From the NCBI GenBank assembly GCA_022821985.1, contig JAJECP010000027.1, positions 1-64,000 of the forward strand: DNA of 64,000 bases, in the 5' to 3' direction. Every line of letters starts with the position of its first letter. Positions within the stretch are counted from its first letter, which is position 1. Source of the stretch: Acidimicrobiia bacterium (lineage in GTDB: Bacteria > Actinomycetota > Acidimicrobiia > Acidimicrobiales > Poriferisodalaceae). Below are positions 53,363-62,799 of the stretch, piece by piece. The translations under genes and the position numbers were made by a program. A model generated the notes under the pieces. The model had not been told where the DNA came from and did no database searches. It saw only the letters and a list, made by a program, of their open reading frames with translations.

Positions 53363-54844
53363 ATGAAAAAGCACCGCACCAGATCAACCCGCCTACGCAC
53401 TTCTCGGCTGCTCGCAGTCGTCCTTGCCTTCGGCCTCATCGTTGCCGCCTGCGCCAGCGACGACGACGATGACGCCGGGGAGGCGCCCGCCGCGACCGAG
53501 GCGATGGCCGAGGAGTCGATGGATGAATCCATGGACGACGAATCCATGGACGACGACATGGATGAGGCCATGGATGAGGCCATGGACGACGAGTCGATGG
53601 ACGACTCCATGGACGACGCCATGATGGACCTGTCCGGCACCAAGGTGACGGTGTTCGGCCCTGAGTCGAGCGAGGAAGAGGCCGGCGCCATGCAGGACGC
53701 CTTGGACGTCTTCGCTGCGGCAACCGGCATCGAGATCGTCTACACCGGCGCCCGCGACTTCTCCGACCAGATCAACGCCCAGGCAGCCGGCGGCAACCCG
53801 CCGGACATCGCGGTGTTCCCGCAGCCTGGCAAGGTCGGCGACTTCGCAGCCGAGAACTGGATCCTGGCCGTACCCGACGAGGTACAGGCCGCGATTGGCT
53901 CCCAGTGGCCCGCCGGCTCGCTCGACACCGTCACGTTCGGCGGCACGCTGTACGGCGTTCCCAACAAGACCGACCTCAAGTCGATCGTCTGGTACAACAC
54001 CGAGATCTTCGAGAGCGGCGGCTACTCGGTACCCGAATCGCTCACGGAACTCCAGATTCTCACGGCCGACATGCTCGCGGACGGCGTCACACCCTGGTGT
54101 GTGGGCATCGAGTCCGGCCCCGCCACCGGATGGCCGTTCACCGACTGGATGGAGGATCTCGTGCTTCGCGTGCAGGACGAGAATGTCTATGACCAGTGGG
54201 TCGCAGGCGATCTGCCGTTCGCCGATCCAAGGATCGTCGGCACAGCCGAGTTCGTGCTGGAGCTGTGGAATCTCCCGGGCGCCGTCTACGCCGCGGGCGG
54301 TTCGATTGCTGCGACGCCATTCGGCGACAACGGCGAACCGTTGGTAGCCGGCGACTGCGCGATGCACCGCCAGGCATCGTTCTTCGCCGCATTCTTGCCC
54401 GAAGGGACCAGCGTGGGCCCAGGTCAAACAATCGATGTGTTCTACTTCCCGGCAGTCGCAGCGAAGGGCAACCGTCCCGTCCTGACCGCGGGCACCTACG
54501 TGTCGGCGTTCCGTGACGCGCCTGAGGTGTGGGCGGTGATGGAGTTCTTCGGCAGCGCCGAGTACGCCAACGCTCGCCAAGCCGCTCAGGCCGCTCGTCA
54601 GGGCGGCGGCCAGTCAGGCTTCTTGTCGGCCAATCTCAACCAAGACCTGAGCCTCTACAACGACCTCGAGCGGTCGTTCGTCGAGATCCTGCAGACGGCC
54701 AGCCCGGCCCGCTTCGACGGGTCCGACCTGATGCCTGCCGCTGTCGGCGCCGGCACCTTCTGGACGGAGGGCACCAGCGCGGTCAACGGCGACAAGACCG
54801 TCGCCGAGGCGTTCGCCGCGATCGACGCTTCCTGGCCGCAGTAG
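53363..54844 (+). CDS. aglE: Alpha-glucoside-type ABC transporter substrate-binding lipoprotein
   Basis: ATG 53363 follows GGAGG by 7 bp. The lipobox is LIVAAC (Cys30). An unusual acidic linker (residues about 33-89) consists of Asp/Glu-Ser-Met-Asp repeats. The mature domain has the ABC sugar-binding plan: VTVFGPESSEEEAGAMQDAL, GARDFSDQINAQAAGGNPPD, YGVPNKTDLKSIVWYN, GVTPWCVGIESGPATGWPF and a C-terminal ETAF-type segment KTVAEAFAAIDASWPQ. It belongs with the aglEFG group by permease context; the true substrate is inferred. It is anchored outside the membrane and delivers sugar to the permeases at 54,994-57,521. Confidence 0.82.
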   Translation: MKKHRTRSTRLRTSRLLAVVLAFGLIVAACASDDDDDAGEAPAATEAMAEESMDESMDDESMDDDMDEAMDEAMDDESMDDSMDDAMMDLSGTKVTVFGPESSEEEAGAMQDALDVFAAATGIEIVYTGARDFSDQINAQAAGGNPPDIAVFPQPGKVGDFAAENWILAVPDEVQAAIGSQWPAGSLDTVTFGGTLYGVPNKTDLKSIVWYNTEIFESGGYSVPESLTELQILTADMLADGVTPWCVGIESGPATGWPFTDWMEDLVLRVQDENVYDQWVAGDLPFADPRIVGTAEFVLELWNLPGAVYAAGGSIAATPFGDNGEPLVAGDCAMHRQASFFAAFLPEGTSVGPGQTIDVFYFPAVAAKGNRPVLTAGTYVSAFRDAPEVWAVMEFFGSAEYANARQAAQAARQGGGQSGFLSANLNQDLSLYNDLERSFVEILQTASPARFDGSDLMPAAVGAGTFWTEGTSAVNGDKTVAEAFAAIDASWPQ

Positions 54845-54872
54845 CCGGCCTGAGAGACAAACACTCGTGAAC

Positions 54873-54904
54873 GGAGGCCGGTCCAGCGTGCTGGGCCGGC
54901 CTCC
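54873..54904 (+). terminator. Strong hairpin between binding-protein and permease genes
   Basis: A 14-bp stem, GGAGGCCGGTCCAG (54873-54886) with CTGGGCCGGCCTCC (54891-54904), loop CGTG. It is followed by TTCGCGTCT, not a U-run. Such intercistronic hairpins usually raise the ratio of binding protein to permease by protecting the upstream mRNA or stopping part of transcription. Confidence 0.75.
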
Positions 54905-54993
54905 TTCGCGTCTGGGCATCCGGTGAATTCCGCCGGCGCGGTGACGCGCCTCGCAGTCATCGAGTGTGATTGCGCACCTGCAAGACTGCGACG

Positions 54994-56553
54994 ATGGGCG
55001 CGCTAGGCGGTGCGCTGATCGGCGTGGTCATCGCCATCGGCGCAAGCACAGCTCTGTTCTTCGGAGCGAACTGGCTCTTCGACCTGGCGGTTGATCGCTG
55101 GCGCACGTTTCTTGCGACCTCTGGCGCACTCGTCGGTGCCCTGATCGGCGCAGTGATCGCCGGCAATGACGTTGCCGGCGGGCCACTGTGGCTCTGGGCG
55201 GCGGTGTGCGCGGTGGTCGGTGCTGCCGCCGGCATTGCGGCCAGCGTGCTGGGCACGCCGTCGAAGTCCAGCCGGACCCGCCTGTCCGAACGCGGGCGTC
55301 TCGTCACCTTCCTCGGGCCGTCGCTGCTGTTCGCAGCGCTCGGGCTGGTGATCCCGCTCATCCGGTCGATCTACCTCTCGCTGCTCGACTCGCGGGCCGC
55401 CGAATGGGTGGGGCTCGCCAACTACGGGGAGATCCTCACCAACCCCAACAGCCTCGACCTGAGCGGCTGGACCGAGATCTTCACCAGCCGGCTCTTCTAC
55501 GCCGCCCTCGTGCTCATCGCCGTCGGACTGGGGATCGGCATGGCTGTGGGCCGCCGTCGCGGCCGCACGATGGAGGCCCTGCCCGGCTCGATCGGCCCGA
55601 TCGCCATCGGGCTGTTCGTGCTCTCGTTCGCCGTGTTCACCACGCTGCGTGGCACCGTCATCAACAACCTGTGGTGGGTGGTGGTGGTGACGGGGCTGTC
55701 GACGGCGCTCGGGCTGGCTGCAGCGGTGCTCGCTGACGGGGTGCGCGGGGAATCGGTGGCCAAGAGCCTCATCTTCCTGCCCATGGCCATCTCCTTCGTG
55801 GGCGCCGGGATCATCTGGCGCTTCATGTACATCGCCCGACCGCCCCAGAAACCGCAGACGGGGTTCCTCAACGCCATCTGGGTCTGGCTGGGCAGCCTGC
55901 GGCCGCGCACCGGCGGCGCGTGGGTGGCCGTGCTGATCCTGGCCCTCGTCACTGTGCTGCTTGCAGGCCTGTGCGCGTTCGGGGTGAAGCGGCGGCAGAC
56001 CGCGTTCGCCATCGGCGCCGCAGTCACCGCTGTCCCGGTGCTGTGGCTGATCTACCGGTTCCTCGGGCCCGGTTTGGGCGGTTCGGTGCCCGGTCCGACC
56101 GGCGAGCCCATCGCCGGCACCATCCTGTTCCTGCAGGAGGCGCCGTTCAACAACGTGTGGCTCATGGTGGTGCTCATCTGGATCCAGACGGGCTTCGCCA
56201 TGGTGATCCTGTCGGCAGCCATCAAGGCAGTGCCCTCTGAACTGATCGAAGCAGCGCGGGTGGATGGGGCCACCGAGCGGCAGACGTTCTGGAACGTCAT
56301 CATCCCCACGATCATCCCCACCATCACGGTGGTGGCCACCACGCTGATCGTGCTGGTGATGAAGGTGTACGACATCGTGAAGGTGATGACCGCCGGCAAC
56401 TTCGGCACGCAGGTCATCGCGAACGAGATGTGGCAGAAGGCGTTCACCGAGCTCAACTTCGGATTGGGCTCCGCGCTGGCCGTCGTGCTGTTCCTGGCCG
56501 TCGTGCCGGCCATGGCGTTCAACATCCGGCGCACGCAGCGAGCAGACGCATGA
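54994..56553 (+). CDS. aglF: Sugar ABC transporter permease (MalF/AglF-like)
   Basis: ATG 54994 (TTG 54970 is an in-frame alternative). About 519 residues, longer than MalF, with extra N-terminal membrane segments (GALGGALIGVVIAIGASTAL; GALVGALIGAVIAG) and further helices at about 100-330. The EAA loop SELIEAARVDGATERQTFWN (contact with the ATPase) sits near residue 425, followed by IIPTIIPTITVVATTLIVLV. The C terminus ends in IRRTQRADA. Its stop overlaps the start of the next permease (ATGA), a translational coupling. Confidence 0.85.
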   Translation: MGALGGALIGVVIAIGASTALFFGANWLFDLAVDRWRTFLATSGALVGALIGAVIAGNDVAGGPLWLWAAVCAVVGAAAGIAASVLGTPSKSSRTRLSERGRLVTFLGPSLLFAALGLVIPLIRSIYLSLLDSRAAEWVGLANYGEILTNPNSLDLSGWTEIFTSRLFYAALVLIAVGLGIGMAVGRRRGRTMEALPGSIGPIAIGLFVLSFAVFTTLRGTVINNLWWVVVVTGLSTALGLAAAVLADGVRGESVAKSLIFLPMAISFVGAGIIWRFMYIARPPQKPQTGFLNAIWVWLGSLRPRTGGAWVAVLILALVTVLLAGLCAFGVKRRQTAFAIGAAVTAVPVLWLIYRFLGPGLGGSVPGPTGEPIAGTILFLQEAPFNNVWLMVVLIWIQTGFAMVILSAAIKAVPSELIEAARVDGATERQTFWNVIIPTIIPTITVVATTLIVLVMKVYDIVKVMTAGNFGTQVIANEMWQKAFTELNFGLGSALAVVLFLAVVPAMAFNIRRTQRADA

Positions 56554-57521
56554 GCACGGCAACCGCTTCGAGGCCCGGGCCGGCCAGCGGCGCCATCGAG
56601 CGGGTCGACCGCACCGGCAAGCTGATCTACGGCTTCCTGCGCCGCATCCCGACGTGGGTGCTGTGGCTGATGGTGATCGTGTGGAGCATCCCGGCGAGCA
56701 GCCTGTTCCTCAACTCGTTCCGCACCCGCGACGCGCAGCGCAACAGCGGCTGGTGGGAGTCGTTCAACGAGGGCGGGTGGACGCTCGCCAACTACTCCGA
56801 GGTGCTGGGCACTGAGCAGACCGGCGGGCTGGCGCGGGCACTGGTGAACTCGTTCGCCATCGCCATTCCGGCCACGGTGATCCCGGTGGCGATCGCCGCC
56901 ATGGCGGCCTACGCCTTCGCCTGGATCAAGTTCCGGGGCCGGGAATGGCTGTTCATCGTGTTCGTGTCGCTGCTGGCGCTGCCGAACCAAGTGGCCCTGC
57001 TGCCGCTGCTGCAGCTCTACGCCGGCGGGGCGCACTGGACCATTCCCGGCACCGAGTTCACGCTGACGCTGTTCCCCGATTTCGACCTAGCCGGCAGCGC
57101 CACCGCGGTGTGGCTGACGCACACCGCGTTCGCGCTGCCGTTCGCCGTGTTCCTGCTGCACAACTACATCTCGTCGCTGCCCGGCGAGCTGTTCGAGGCA
57201 GCGCGCATCGACGGTGCCGATCACGTCACGATCTTCTGGCGGCTCGTCGTGCCGCTGTCGGTGCCTGCGCTGGCAGCGTTCACGATCTTCCAGTTCCTGT
57301 GGACCTGGAACGACTACCTCGTGGCCATCACCATGATCGGCTCGAACGGCGAGGCGTGGCCCGCCACCATCCGGATCGCCTCGCTGGCGGGCGAGTTCGG
57401 CTTGCGCGAGCACGTGCTGTCTGCGGGTGCGTTCGTGCAGGCGGGCGTGCCGCTGATCGTGTTCTTCGCCCTGCAGCGGTTCTTCGTGCGGGGGCTGCTG
57501 GCCGGCTCGGTGAAGTCTTGA
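56550..57521 (+). CDS. aglG: Sugar ABC transporter permease (MalG/AglG-like)
   Basis: 323 residues from ATG 56550, overlapping the stop of the previous gene. Six membrane segments, with WLMVIVWSIPASSLFLNSFR near the N terminus, and the EAA loop GELFEAARIDGADHVTIFWR before the last two helices. It pairs with the longer permease to form the transmembrane channel. Typical MalG length. Confidence 0.87.
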   Translation: MSTATASRPGPASGAIERVDRTGKLIYGFLRRIPTWVLWLMVIVWSIPASSLFLNSFRTRDAQRNSGWWESFNEGGWTLANYSEVLGTEQTGGLARALVNSFAIAIPATVIPVAIAAMAAYAFAWIKFRGREWLFIVFVSLLALPNQVALLPLLQLYAGGAHWTIPGTEFTLTLFPDFDLAGSATAVWLTHTAFALPFAVFLLHNYISSLPGELFEAARIDGADHVTIFWRLVVPLSVPALAAFTIFQFLWTWNDYLVAITMIGSNGEAWPATIRIASLAGEFGLREHVLSAGAFVQAGVPLIVFFALQRFFVRGLLAGSVKS

Positions 57522-57544
57522 GCGCTGGGAGCGCAGGGAACTTG

Positions 57545-58480
57545 GTGCGCGCGGGCGCGCGGCGGCTCGGACCGGGCGGCGTCGAGATCGGCCCGCTGGC
57601 GCTGGGCCTCTGGCGTTTCACCGGCACCGATGTCGGCCAGAACGCCGCGCTCGTCGAGGCTGGGCTCGAGCTCGGCATGAACCTGGCGGACACTGCCGAC
57701 GTGTACGGCCTGGACTGGGGCGGCACCGGCTTCGGATCCTGCGAGGAGAACCTGGGTGCGGTGCTGCGGGCCCGTCCCGATCTGCGCGACCGCATGGTGC
57801 TCGCCACCAAGGGCGGCATCGTGCCGCCGGTGCCCTACGACTCGGGCGCGGCAGCAATGCGGTCGGCGTGCGAGGCCTCGCTGGCCCGGCTCGCCACCGA
57901 CCGCATCGACCTGTACCAGGTGCACCGGCCCGACATGTTCACGCACCCCGCCGAAGTGGCCCACACGCTCGACGGGCTGGTTGCCGATGGGCTCGTGGGC
58001 GCTGTGGGGGTGTCCAACTACACGCCTGCGCAGACCCGGGCACTGGCGGCCCATCTCGACGCACCGCTGGTGAGCACCCAGCCCGAGTACTCAGCCGCCT
58101 GCCTGGACGCGCTGCGAGACGGCACGCTCGACCTGTGCTCGGAGATGGGCATGGTGCCGCTGGCATGGAGCCCGCTGGCCGGCGGGCGACTCATGGCAGA
58201 GAGCCCGCTTGACGGCGAGCAACTCATGGCACAGAGCCCGGACGGCGGGGTTCGGCCGGAGCTGCTGGCCACGCTGGACCGTCTGGCTGAACGGGAGGGC
58301 GTCGACCGCGCCGCAGTGTGCGTGGCATTCGTGCTCGCCCACCCCACGGCACCGGTGGCCATCGTCGGCACCCAGCAGCCTGAGCGGCTCAACGCGCTGC
58401 AGGCGGCGCTCGGCGTGCAGCTCGACCGCAACGACGTGTACGACATCGTCGAAGCCTCCGAAGGCCAGCCATTGCCGTGA
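57545..58480 (+). CDS. Aldo/keto reductase
   Basis: About 311 residues from GTG 57545 (TTG 57518, overlapping the preceding stop, is possible). The family fold shows as GPLALGLWRFTGTD, LADTADVYG (catalytic Asp and Tyr), MVLATKGGIV (Lys), DLYQVHRPDMFT (His), GVSNYTPAQ and VAIVGTQQPERLN. It would reduce or oxidise a sugar or polyol with NAD(P). It sits in the sugar operon between the permeases and a Gfo/Idh/MocA gene. Confidence 0.85.
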   Translation: MRAGARRLGPGGVEIGPLALGLWRFTGTDVGQNAALVEAGLELGMNLADTADVYGLDWGGTGFGSCEENLGAVLRARPDLRDRMVLATKGGIVPPVPYDSGAAAMRSACEASLARLATDRIDLYQVHRPDMFTHPAEVAHTLDGLVADGLVGAVGVSNYTPAQTRALAAHLDAPLVSTQPEYSAACLDALRDGTLDLCSEMGMVPLAWSPLAGGRLMAESPLDGEQLMAQSPDGGVRPELLATLDRLAEREGVDRAAVCVAFVLAHPTAPVAIVGTQQPERLNALQAALGVQLDRNDVYDIVEASEGQPLP

Positions 58481-59649
58481 GCGACGGCGTCCCCGAGGCC
58501 GAGACGGAAGGCGACGCCGTGGCCCGAGCAGCCCGCGAGCCGATGCGCTTCGGCGTCATCGGCACCGGCATGATGGGCATCGAGCACATCGCCAATCTCG
58601 TAGCGCTCGACGGCGCCGAGGTCGTGGCGCTGTGCGACAACTGGGAGCCGTCGCTGAAGGCGGCCCAGCACGAGCTGGCCTGCAGCGGGCTCGACCTCGT
58701 CCCCAGCTTTGGCAGCCACGACGAACTGCTCGATGCGGGGCTGTGCGACGCCGTGGTAGTCGCGACGCCGAACCACCTGCACACCGACATCGTTCTGGAT
58801 GTGGCGGCTGCCGGTGTACCCCAGCTCGTCGAGAAACCGCTGGCCACCACGCTCGCCGACTGCCGCCGCATCATCGACGGCGTGGAAGCGCTCGGGCCCG
58901 GCGCACCGCTGGTGTGGGTGGGGCTGGAGTATCGCTACATGGCGCCGGTGGCTGCCCTGATCGAGCAGGCGCACGCCGGTGCCGTGGGCCGCATCGCGAT
59001 GGTGTCCATCCGAGAGCACCGCTTTCCCTTCCAGCCGAAGGTGCGCGACTGGAACCGGTTCAATCGCAACACCGGCGGAACGCTGGTGGAGAAGTGCTGC
59101 CACTTCTTCGACCTCATGCGGCTCATCGTGAACGACGAGCCGGTGCGCGTAATGGCGTCGGGGGCGCAGGATCTGAACCATCTCGACGAGACCTACGGCG
59201 GCGAGACGCCCGACATCTTGGACAACGCCTTCGTGATCGTCGACTTCGCCTCGGGCGCGCGGGCGCTGCTGGATCTGTGCATGTTCGCCGACGCCACACG
59301 GAACCAGGAAGAGCTGTCGGTGGTGGGCGAGGGCGGCAAGCTCGAGGCGCTGATCCCCGATGATGTGCTGTGGGTGGGCGTGCGTGGCCGCGACTGGATC
59401 GGCAACGTCACCGAGCAGCAGATCGCCAGCACCGCGCCGGTGACCGGCCACCACCATGGCTCGTCGTACATCGAGCTGGAACGCTTCCGAGACGCCGTGC
59501 TCACATCGAGCCCGGCCGAATGCACACTGGCCGATGGATTGTGGTCGGTGGCCATCGGTCGGGCCGCGCATATCTCGATAGACGAGGGCCGACCAGTGGA
59601 GATGAGCGAGCTGCTCACCCCTACAGAGCTGGCCGGGCCGGACCAATGA
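58477..59649 (+). CDS. Gfo/Idh/MocA-family sugar oxidoreductase
   Basis: 390 residues from GTG 58477, overlapping the stop before it. The Rossmann motif MRFGVIGTGMMGIEHIANL lies near residue 25, then VVVATPNHLHTDIVLDVAAA, the EKPL signature (VEKPLATTLADCRR) with the catalytic Lys, and the C-terminal GGTLVEKCCHFFDLMRLI that carries the conserved His. It is probably NAD-dependent and acts on inositol or another sugar. It forms part of the sugar operon. Confidence 0.88.
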   Translation: MSDGVPEAETEGDAVARAAREPMRFGVIGTGMMGIEHIANLVALDGAEVVALCDNWEPSLKAAQHELACSGLDLVPSFGSHDELLDAGLCDAVVVATPNHLHTDIVLDVAAAGVPQLVEKPLATTLADCRRIIDGVEALGPGAPLVWVGLEYRYMAPVAALIEQAHAGAVGRIAMVSIREHRFPFQPKVRDWNRFNRNTGGTLVEKCCHFFDLMRLIVNDEPVRVMASGAQDLNHLDETYGGETPDILDNAFVIVDFASGARALLDLCMFADATRNQEELSVVGEGGKLEALIPDDVLWVGVRGRDWIGNVTEQQIASTAPVTGHHHGSSYIELERFRDAVLTSSPAECTLADGLWSVAIGRAAHISIDEGRPVEMSELLTPTELAGPDQ

Positions 59650-59668
59650 GCACCGCGGCGCAGCGGCC

Positions 59669-60739
59669 ATGAGCACAGCCCCGCCGGAGATTGCGTGGTT
59701 CTCGGCGCTGTGCGACGACGACTACGAGTTCCTCGGCGTGCCGGACCCCACCCTGGCCAGCTCGTGGGACCACTGCGCAGACATTGTCACCGCCGCCGAG
59801 CGCAACGGATTCGACAACGTGCTGCTGCCCTCGGGCTACACGCTGGGCATCGACGCCACCGCGTTCGCCGCCGGCATCGCCACCCGCACCAGTCGCATCA
59901 ATCTGCTGCTGGCGGTGCGCATGGGCGAGCTCTGGACGCCGCAGTTAGCGCGCCAGCTCGCCACGATCGACCAGATGGCAGGCGGGCGGCTCACCATCAA
60001 CATCATCTCCAGCGATCTGCCCGGCGCTCCGCTGCCGTCGGCCCCCCGCTACCAGCGCACCCGCGAGTACATGGAGGTGTTGCGCACCCTGCTCAACGGC
60101 CAGCCGGTCGACTTCGACGGCGAGTTCGTCTCGGTGCAGCTCGACCCCCCACGCGTCGGCACCGTCAGCGGGAAGTGCCCGCCCTTCTACTTCGGCGGCT
60201 TCTCCGACGACGCCAAGCACACCGCCGCCCTCGCAGCCGACGTGTTCCTCACTTGGCCCGACACCGTCGCAGGCGTTGCAGCAACGGTCAGCGAGATGCG
60301 AGACCGGGCCGCAGCAGTAGGTCGCGAACTCAAGTTCGGCCTGCGAGCGCACATGATCGTGCGCCCCACAACCGCAGAAGCCATGGACGCCACCCGCCGG
60401 CTGGTGAGTCAGCTCGACGACGACACCGGAGCCACAATCCGCGCCCGAGCGCTCGACTCAGCCTCAGTAGGCGTACAACGCCAAGCCCAGCTACGCGAAG
60501 GCGCCGACGACGAAGGCTTCGCCGAAGAAGGCCTCTGGACCGGAATCGGCCGTGCCAGAAGCGGCGCCGGCGCAGCGATAGTCGGCAACCCCGACGAGGT
60601 GGCGGCCAAGCTCGACGCCTACCGGAAGGTGGGCATCGACGCCTTCATCCTCTCCGGCTACCCCCACCAAGCCGAATGCGACCTCTTCGGTCACCTAGTC
60701 CTGCAATCCATCCCCCACCAAAAGCTCTGGAACCCCTGA
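59669..60739 (+). CDS. LLM-class flavin-dependent oxidoreductase (alkanesulfonate-monooxygenase-like)
   Basis: 356 residues from ATG 59669. It has the luciferase-like barrel pattern IAWFSALCDDDYEFLGVPDP, FDNVLLPSGYTLGIDATAFA, TSRINLLLAVRMGELWTPQL, MAGGRLTINIISSDLPGAPL and PPFYFGGFSDDAKHTAALAA, as in SsuD-type enzymes using FMNH2 or F420. The substrate is unknown. It ends 4 bp from the convergent transporter ATPase gene. Confidence 0.83.
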   Translation: MSTAPPEIAWFSALCDDDYEFLGVPDPTLASSWDHCADIVTAAERNGFDNVLLPSGYTLGIDATAFAAGIATRTSRINLLLAVRMGELWTPQLARQLATIDQMAGGRLTINIISSDLPGAPLPSAPRYQRTREYMEVLRTLLNGQPVDFDGEFVSVQLDPPRVGTVSGKCPPFYFGGFSDDAKHTAALAADVFLTWPDTVAGVAATVSEMRDRAAAVGRELKFGLRAHMIVRPTTAEAMDATRRLVSQLDDDTGATIRARALDSASVGVQRQAQLREGADDEGFAEEGLWTGIGRARSGAGAAIVGNPDEVAAKLDAYRKVGIDAFILSGYPHQAECDLFGHLVLQSIPHQKLWNP

Positions 60740-60743
60740 TCCC

Positions 60744-61904
60744 TCAGCCGCGGATAGCAGCCTCAGTCGCAGAATCGAAGAAATGCAAGCCGTCGACGTC
60801 GACGGTCAGCTCAACCGTGGAACCTGGCCGGGCAGCACTACGAGGGTGCACCCGAGCAATGACCATCCGATCCTCGATCCCCTCCAAAGCATCAGGATCA
60901 CCAGCCTCCACAGAATGCGCATCAAGCGGGAAGTGCAGCAGCAGATCCGAGCCCAGCGCCTCGGTCAACGACACCGTCGCCGCCAAGCGCGGCGCCCCGT
61001 CGTCGGTAGCCACGGAAGCGTCCTCGAAAGCCTCCGGCCGGATGCCCACCACCACGTCGGCCCCGTCGTAGCTCCGCAAGGCGGGATTCGCCGCGAGCAC
61101 CTGTTCATTGAGCAACAGCGTCTGCGAGCCCAAGTGCAGCTGCCAGGCGTCGGCGCCGCTCTCGAGCCGCGCCAGGCGCAGGTTCATCGCCGGCGCGCCG
61201 ATGAAGCCGGCCACGAACAGGTTGTCGGGCCGCTCGTACAGGTCGGTGGGGTCGTCGACCTGCTGCAGCAGCCCGTCCTTGAGGACAGCCACACGGTCGC
61301 CCATGGTCATGGCTTCCACCTGGTCGTGCGTGACGTAGATGGTGGTGGCGCCCAGCCGGTGCTGCAGGGCCGTGATCTCGGCGCGCATCTGCACCCGCAG
61401 CTTGGCGTCGAGGTTCGACAGGGGTTCGTCCATGAGGAACACCGCCGGGTCGCGCACGATGGCGCGGCCCATGGCCACGCGCTGGCGCTGGCCGCCCGAG
61501 AGCTGTGCCGGCTTGTTGCCGAGCAGCGGTTCCAGCTCGAGCAGGCGTGCGGCAGTGCGCACCCGCTCCTCGACTTCTGCCTTGGGGACGCCCGCCAGCT
61601 TCAGAGGGAAGCCGATGTTGCGGGCCACGTCGAGGTGTGGATACAGCGCATAGCTCTGGAACACCATGGCGATGTTGCGGTCCTTGGGCTCCACGTCGTT
61701 CATGCGCTCGCTGCCGATCAGCAGCTCGCCGTCGCTGATCTCCTCGAGCCCCGCCACCATCCGCAGCGCCGTCGACTTGCCGCAGCCCGAGGGCCCCACC
61801 AGTACGAGGAACTCGCCGTCGGCGATGTCGATGTTCAGGTCGGTGACGGCGACGAACCCGTTCGGGTACTTCTTGGTGAGCCGGTCGAGGGTGACCGTTG
61901 CCAT
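60744..61904 (-). CDS. Sugar ABC transporter ATPase (MalK/UgpC/AglK-like)
   Basis: 386 residues from ATG 61904. Walker [12 protein letters not shown]-loop FQSYALYPH, signature [14 protein letters not shown], Walker [13 protein letters not shown] and H-loop YVTHDQVEA are all intact. The C-terminal regulatory TOBE-like part has [10 protein letters not shown] and [10 protein letters not shown]. It would power the AglEFG-like importer although it is transcribed from the other strand. An operator-like palindrome lies 48 bp upstream of the start at 61952. Confidence 0.92.
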   Translation of the reverse strand: MATVTLDRLTKKYPNGFVAVTDLNIDIADGEFLVLVGPSGCGKSTALRMVAGLEEISDGELLIGSERMNDVEPKDRNIAMVFQSYALYPHLDVARNIGFPLKLAGVPKAEVEERVRTAARLLELEPLLGNKPAQLSGGQRQRVAMGRAIVRDPAVFLMDEPLSNLDAKLRVQMRAEITALQHRLGATTIYVTHDQVEAMTMGDRVAVLKDGLLQQVDDPTDLYERPDNLFVAGFIGAPAMNLRLARLESGADAWQLHLGSQTLLLNEQVLAANPALRSYDGADVVVGIRPEAFEDASVATDDGAPRLAATVSLTEALGSDLLLHFPLDAHSVEAGDPDALEGIEDRMVIARVHPRSAARPGSTVELTVDVDGLHFFDSATEAAIRG

Positions 61905-61951
61905 GAGACCCCCCATTTCAGGCGCACAGACCTGCGTGGCCGAGACTAGTC

Positions 61952-61965
61952 CGCAAGCGATTACG
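61952..61965. promoter_or_regulatory. LacI-type operator upstream of the transporter ATPase
   Basis: CGCAAGCGATTACG shares G-C-A-A-G-C-G and the T-T half with the perfect site at 53303. It lies 48 bp upstream of the ATPase start, in the divergent gap to the aldolase gene. Confidence 0.6.
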
Positions 61966-62005
61966 GACGTATCCGGTGCACTCCGGGCGTGGCAGAATTC
62001 GCGAA

Positions 62006-62767
62006 GTGACTGCTTGCGACCCTGCCACCGAAACCGCCGAGCCGTTCGAGGCCGACCCGCACGCCGAGCGCTCCCGCCTGCTGGCCGACCTGGCCCAGGC
62101 ATACCGCCTGTTCGGAACGCTCCGCTGGGGCGAGCTGGGCGACGGCCACATCACCTGCCGCGACCCGCTGCAGCCGGATCACATGTGGCTGCTGCGGTAC
62201 GGCGTGCCGTTCGAACGAGCGACGGTCGACGACCTCGTGCTGCTGGCGCCCGACGGCGCCGCCGCCGACCAGCAAGGCAGGCCGGCCACCATCAACAACG
62301 CCGCCTACCACATACATCACCCCATCCATGAGGCCCGGCCCGACATCGGCGCCGCCGCACATACACACACCCAGTGGGGCACGCCGTTCTCGGCTGAACG
62401 GCGGATGATCGAACCGATCAACCAGGAGGCGACCTGCTTCTTCGAAGACCACGCACTCTTCGACGACGGGGAAGTGCAGGTGCTCTCCACCGACGGCGGC
62501 AAGCGCATCGCCGCTGCCCTCGGCGACTGCCGCACCGTGATTCTGGCCAACCACGGGCTGCTCACGGTGGGGGCGAGCCCGGCCGACGCGGTGGGCTGGT
62601 TCGTGCTCGCCGAACGCGTGGCTGAGGTGCAGATGAAGGCCACCCGCGGCATCCCGATCTCCGCCGAGGACGCACGCATCGCGCGGCGCAACCTCACTGA
62701 GGGCGACTTCGGCTGGATCCTGTTCGGCTGGGCGGCCCGCCGTCACCTGCCCCACGAGTTCGCCTAA
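62006..62767 (+). CDS. Class II aldolase/adducin family protein
   Basis: 253 residues from GTG 62006. Metal-binding [15 protein letters not shown] (H-x-H), [14 protein letters not shown] and [11 protein letters not shown] (third His) form the Zn site of the fuculose-aldolase fold. The substrate-class residue (Glu/Asp) is not assigned, so it may be an aldolase, epimerase or decarboxylase-like protein. It is divergent from the transporter ATPase and 32 bp upstream of the glycerol-3-phosphate dehydrogenase gene, with which it is probably co-transcribed. Confidence 0.85.
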   Translation: MTACDPATETAEPFEADPHAERSRLLADLAQAYRLFGTLRWGELGDGHITCRDPLQPDHMWLLRYGVPFERATVDDLVLLAPDGAAADQQGRPATINNAAYHIHHPIHEARPDIGAAAHTHTQWGTPFSAERRMIEPINQEATCFFEDHALFDDGEVQVLSTDGGKRIAAALGDCRTVILANHGLLTVGASPADAVGWFVLAERVAEVQMKATRGIPISAEDARIARRNLTEGDFGWILFGWAARRHLPHEFA

Positions 62768-62799
62768 GCAGGGCGGGCACTTCGCAGAGCGGCTGAACA

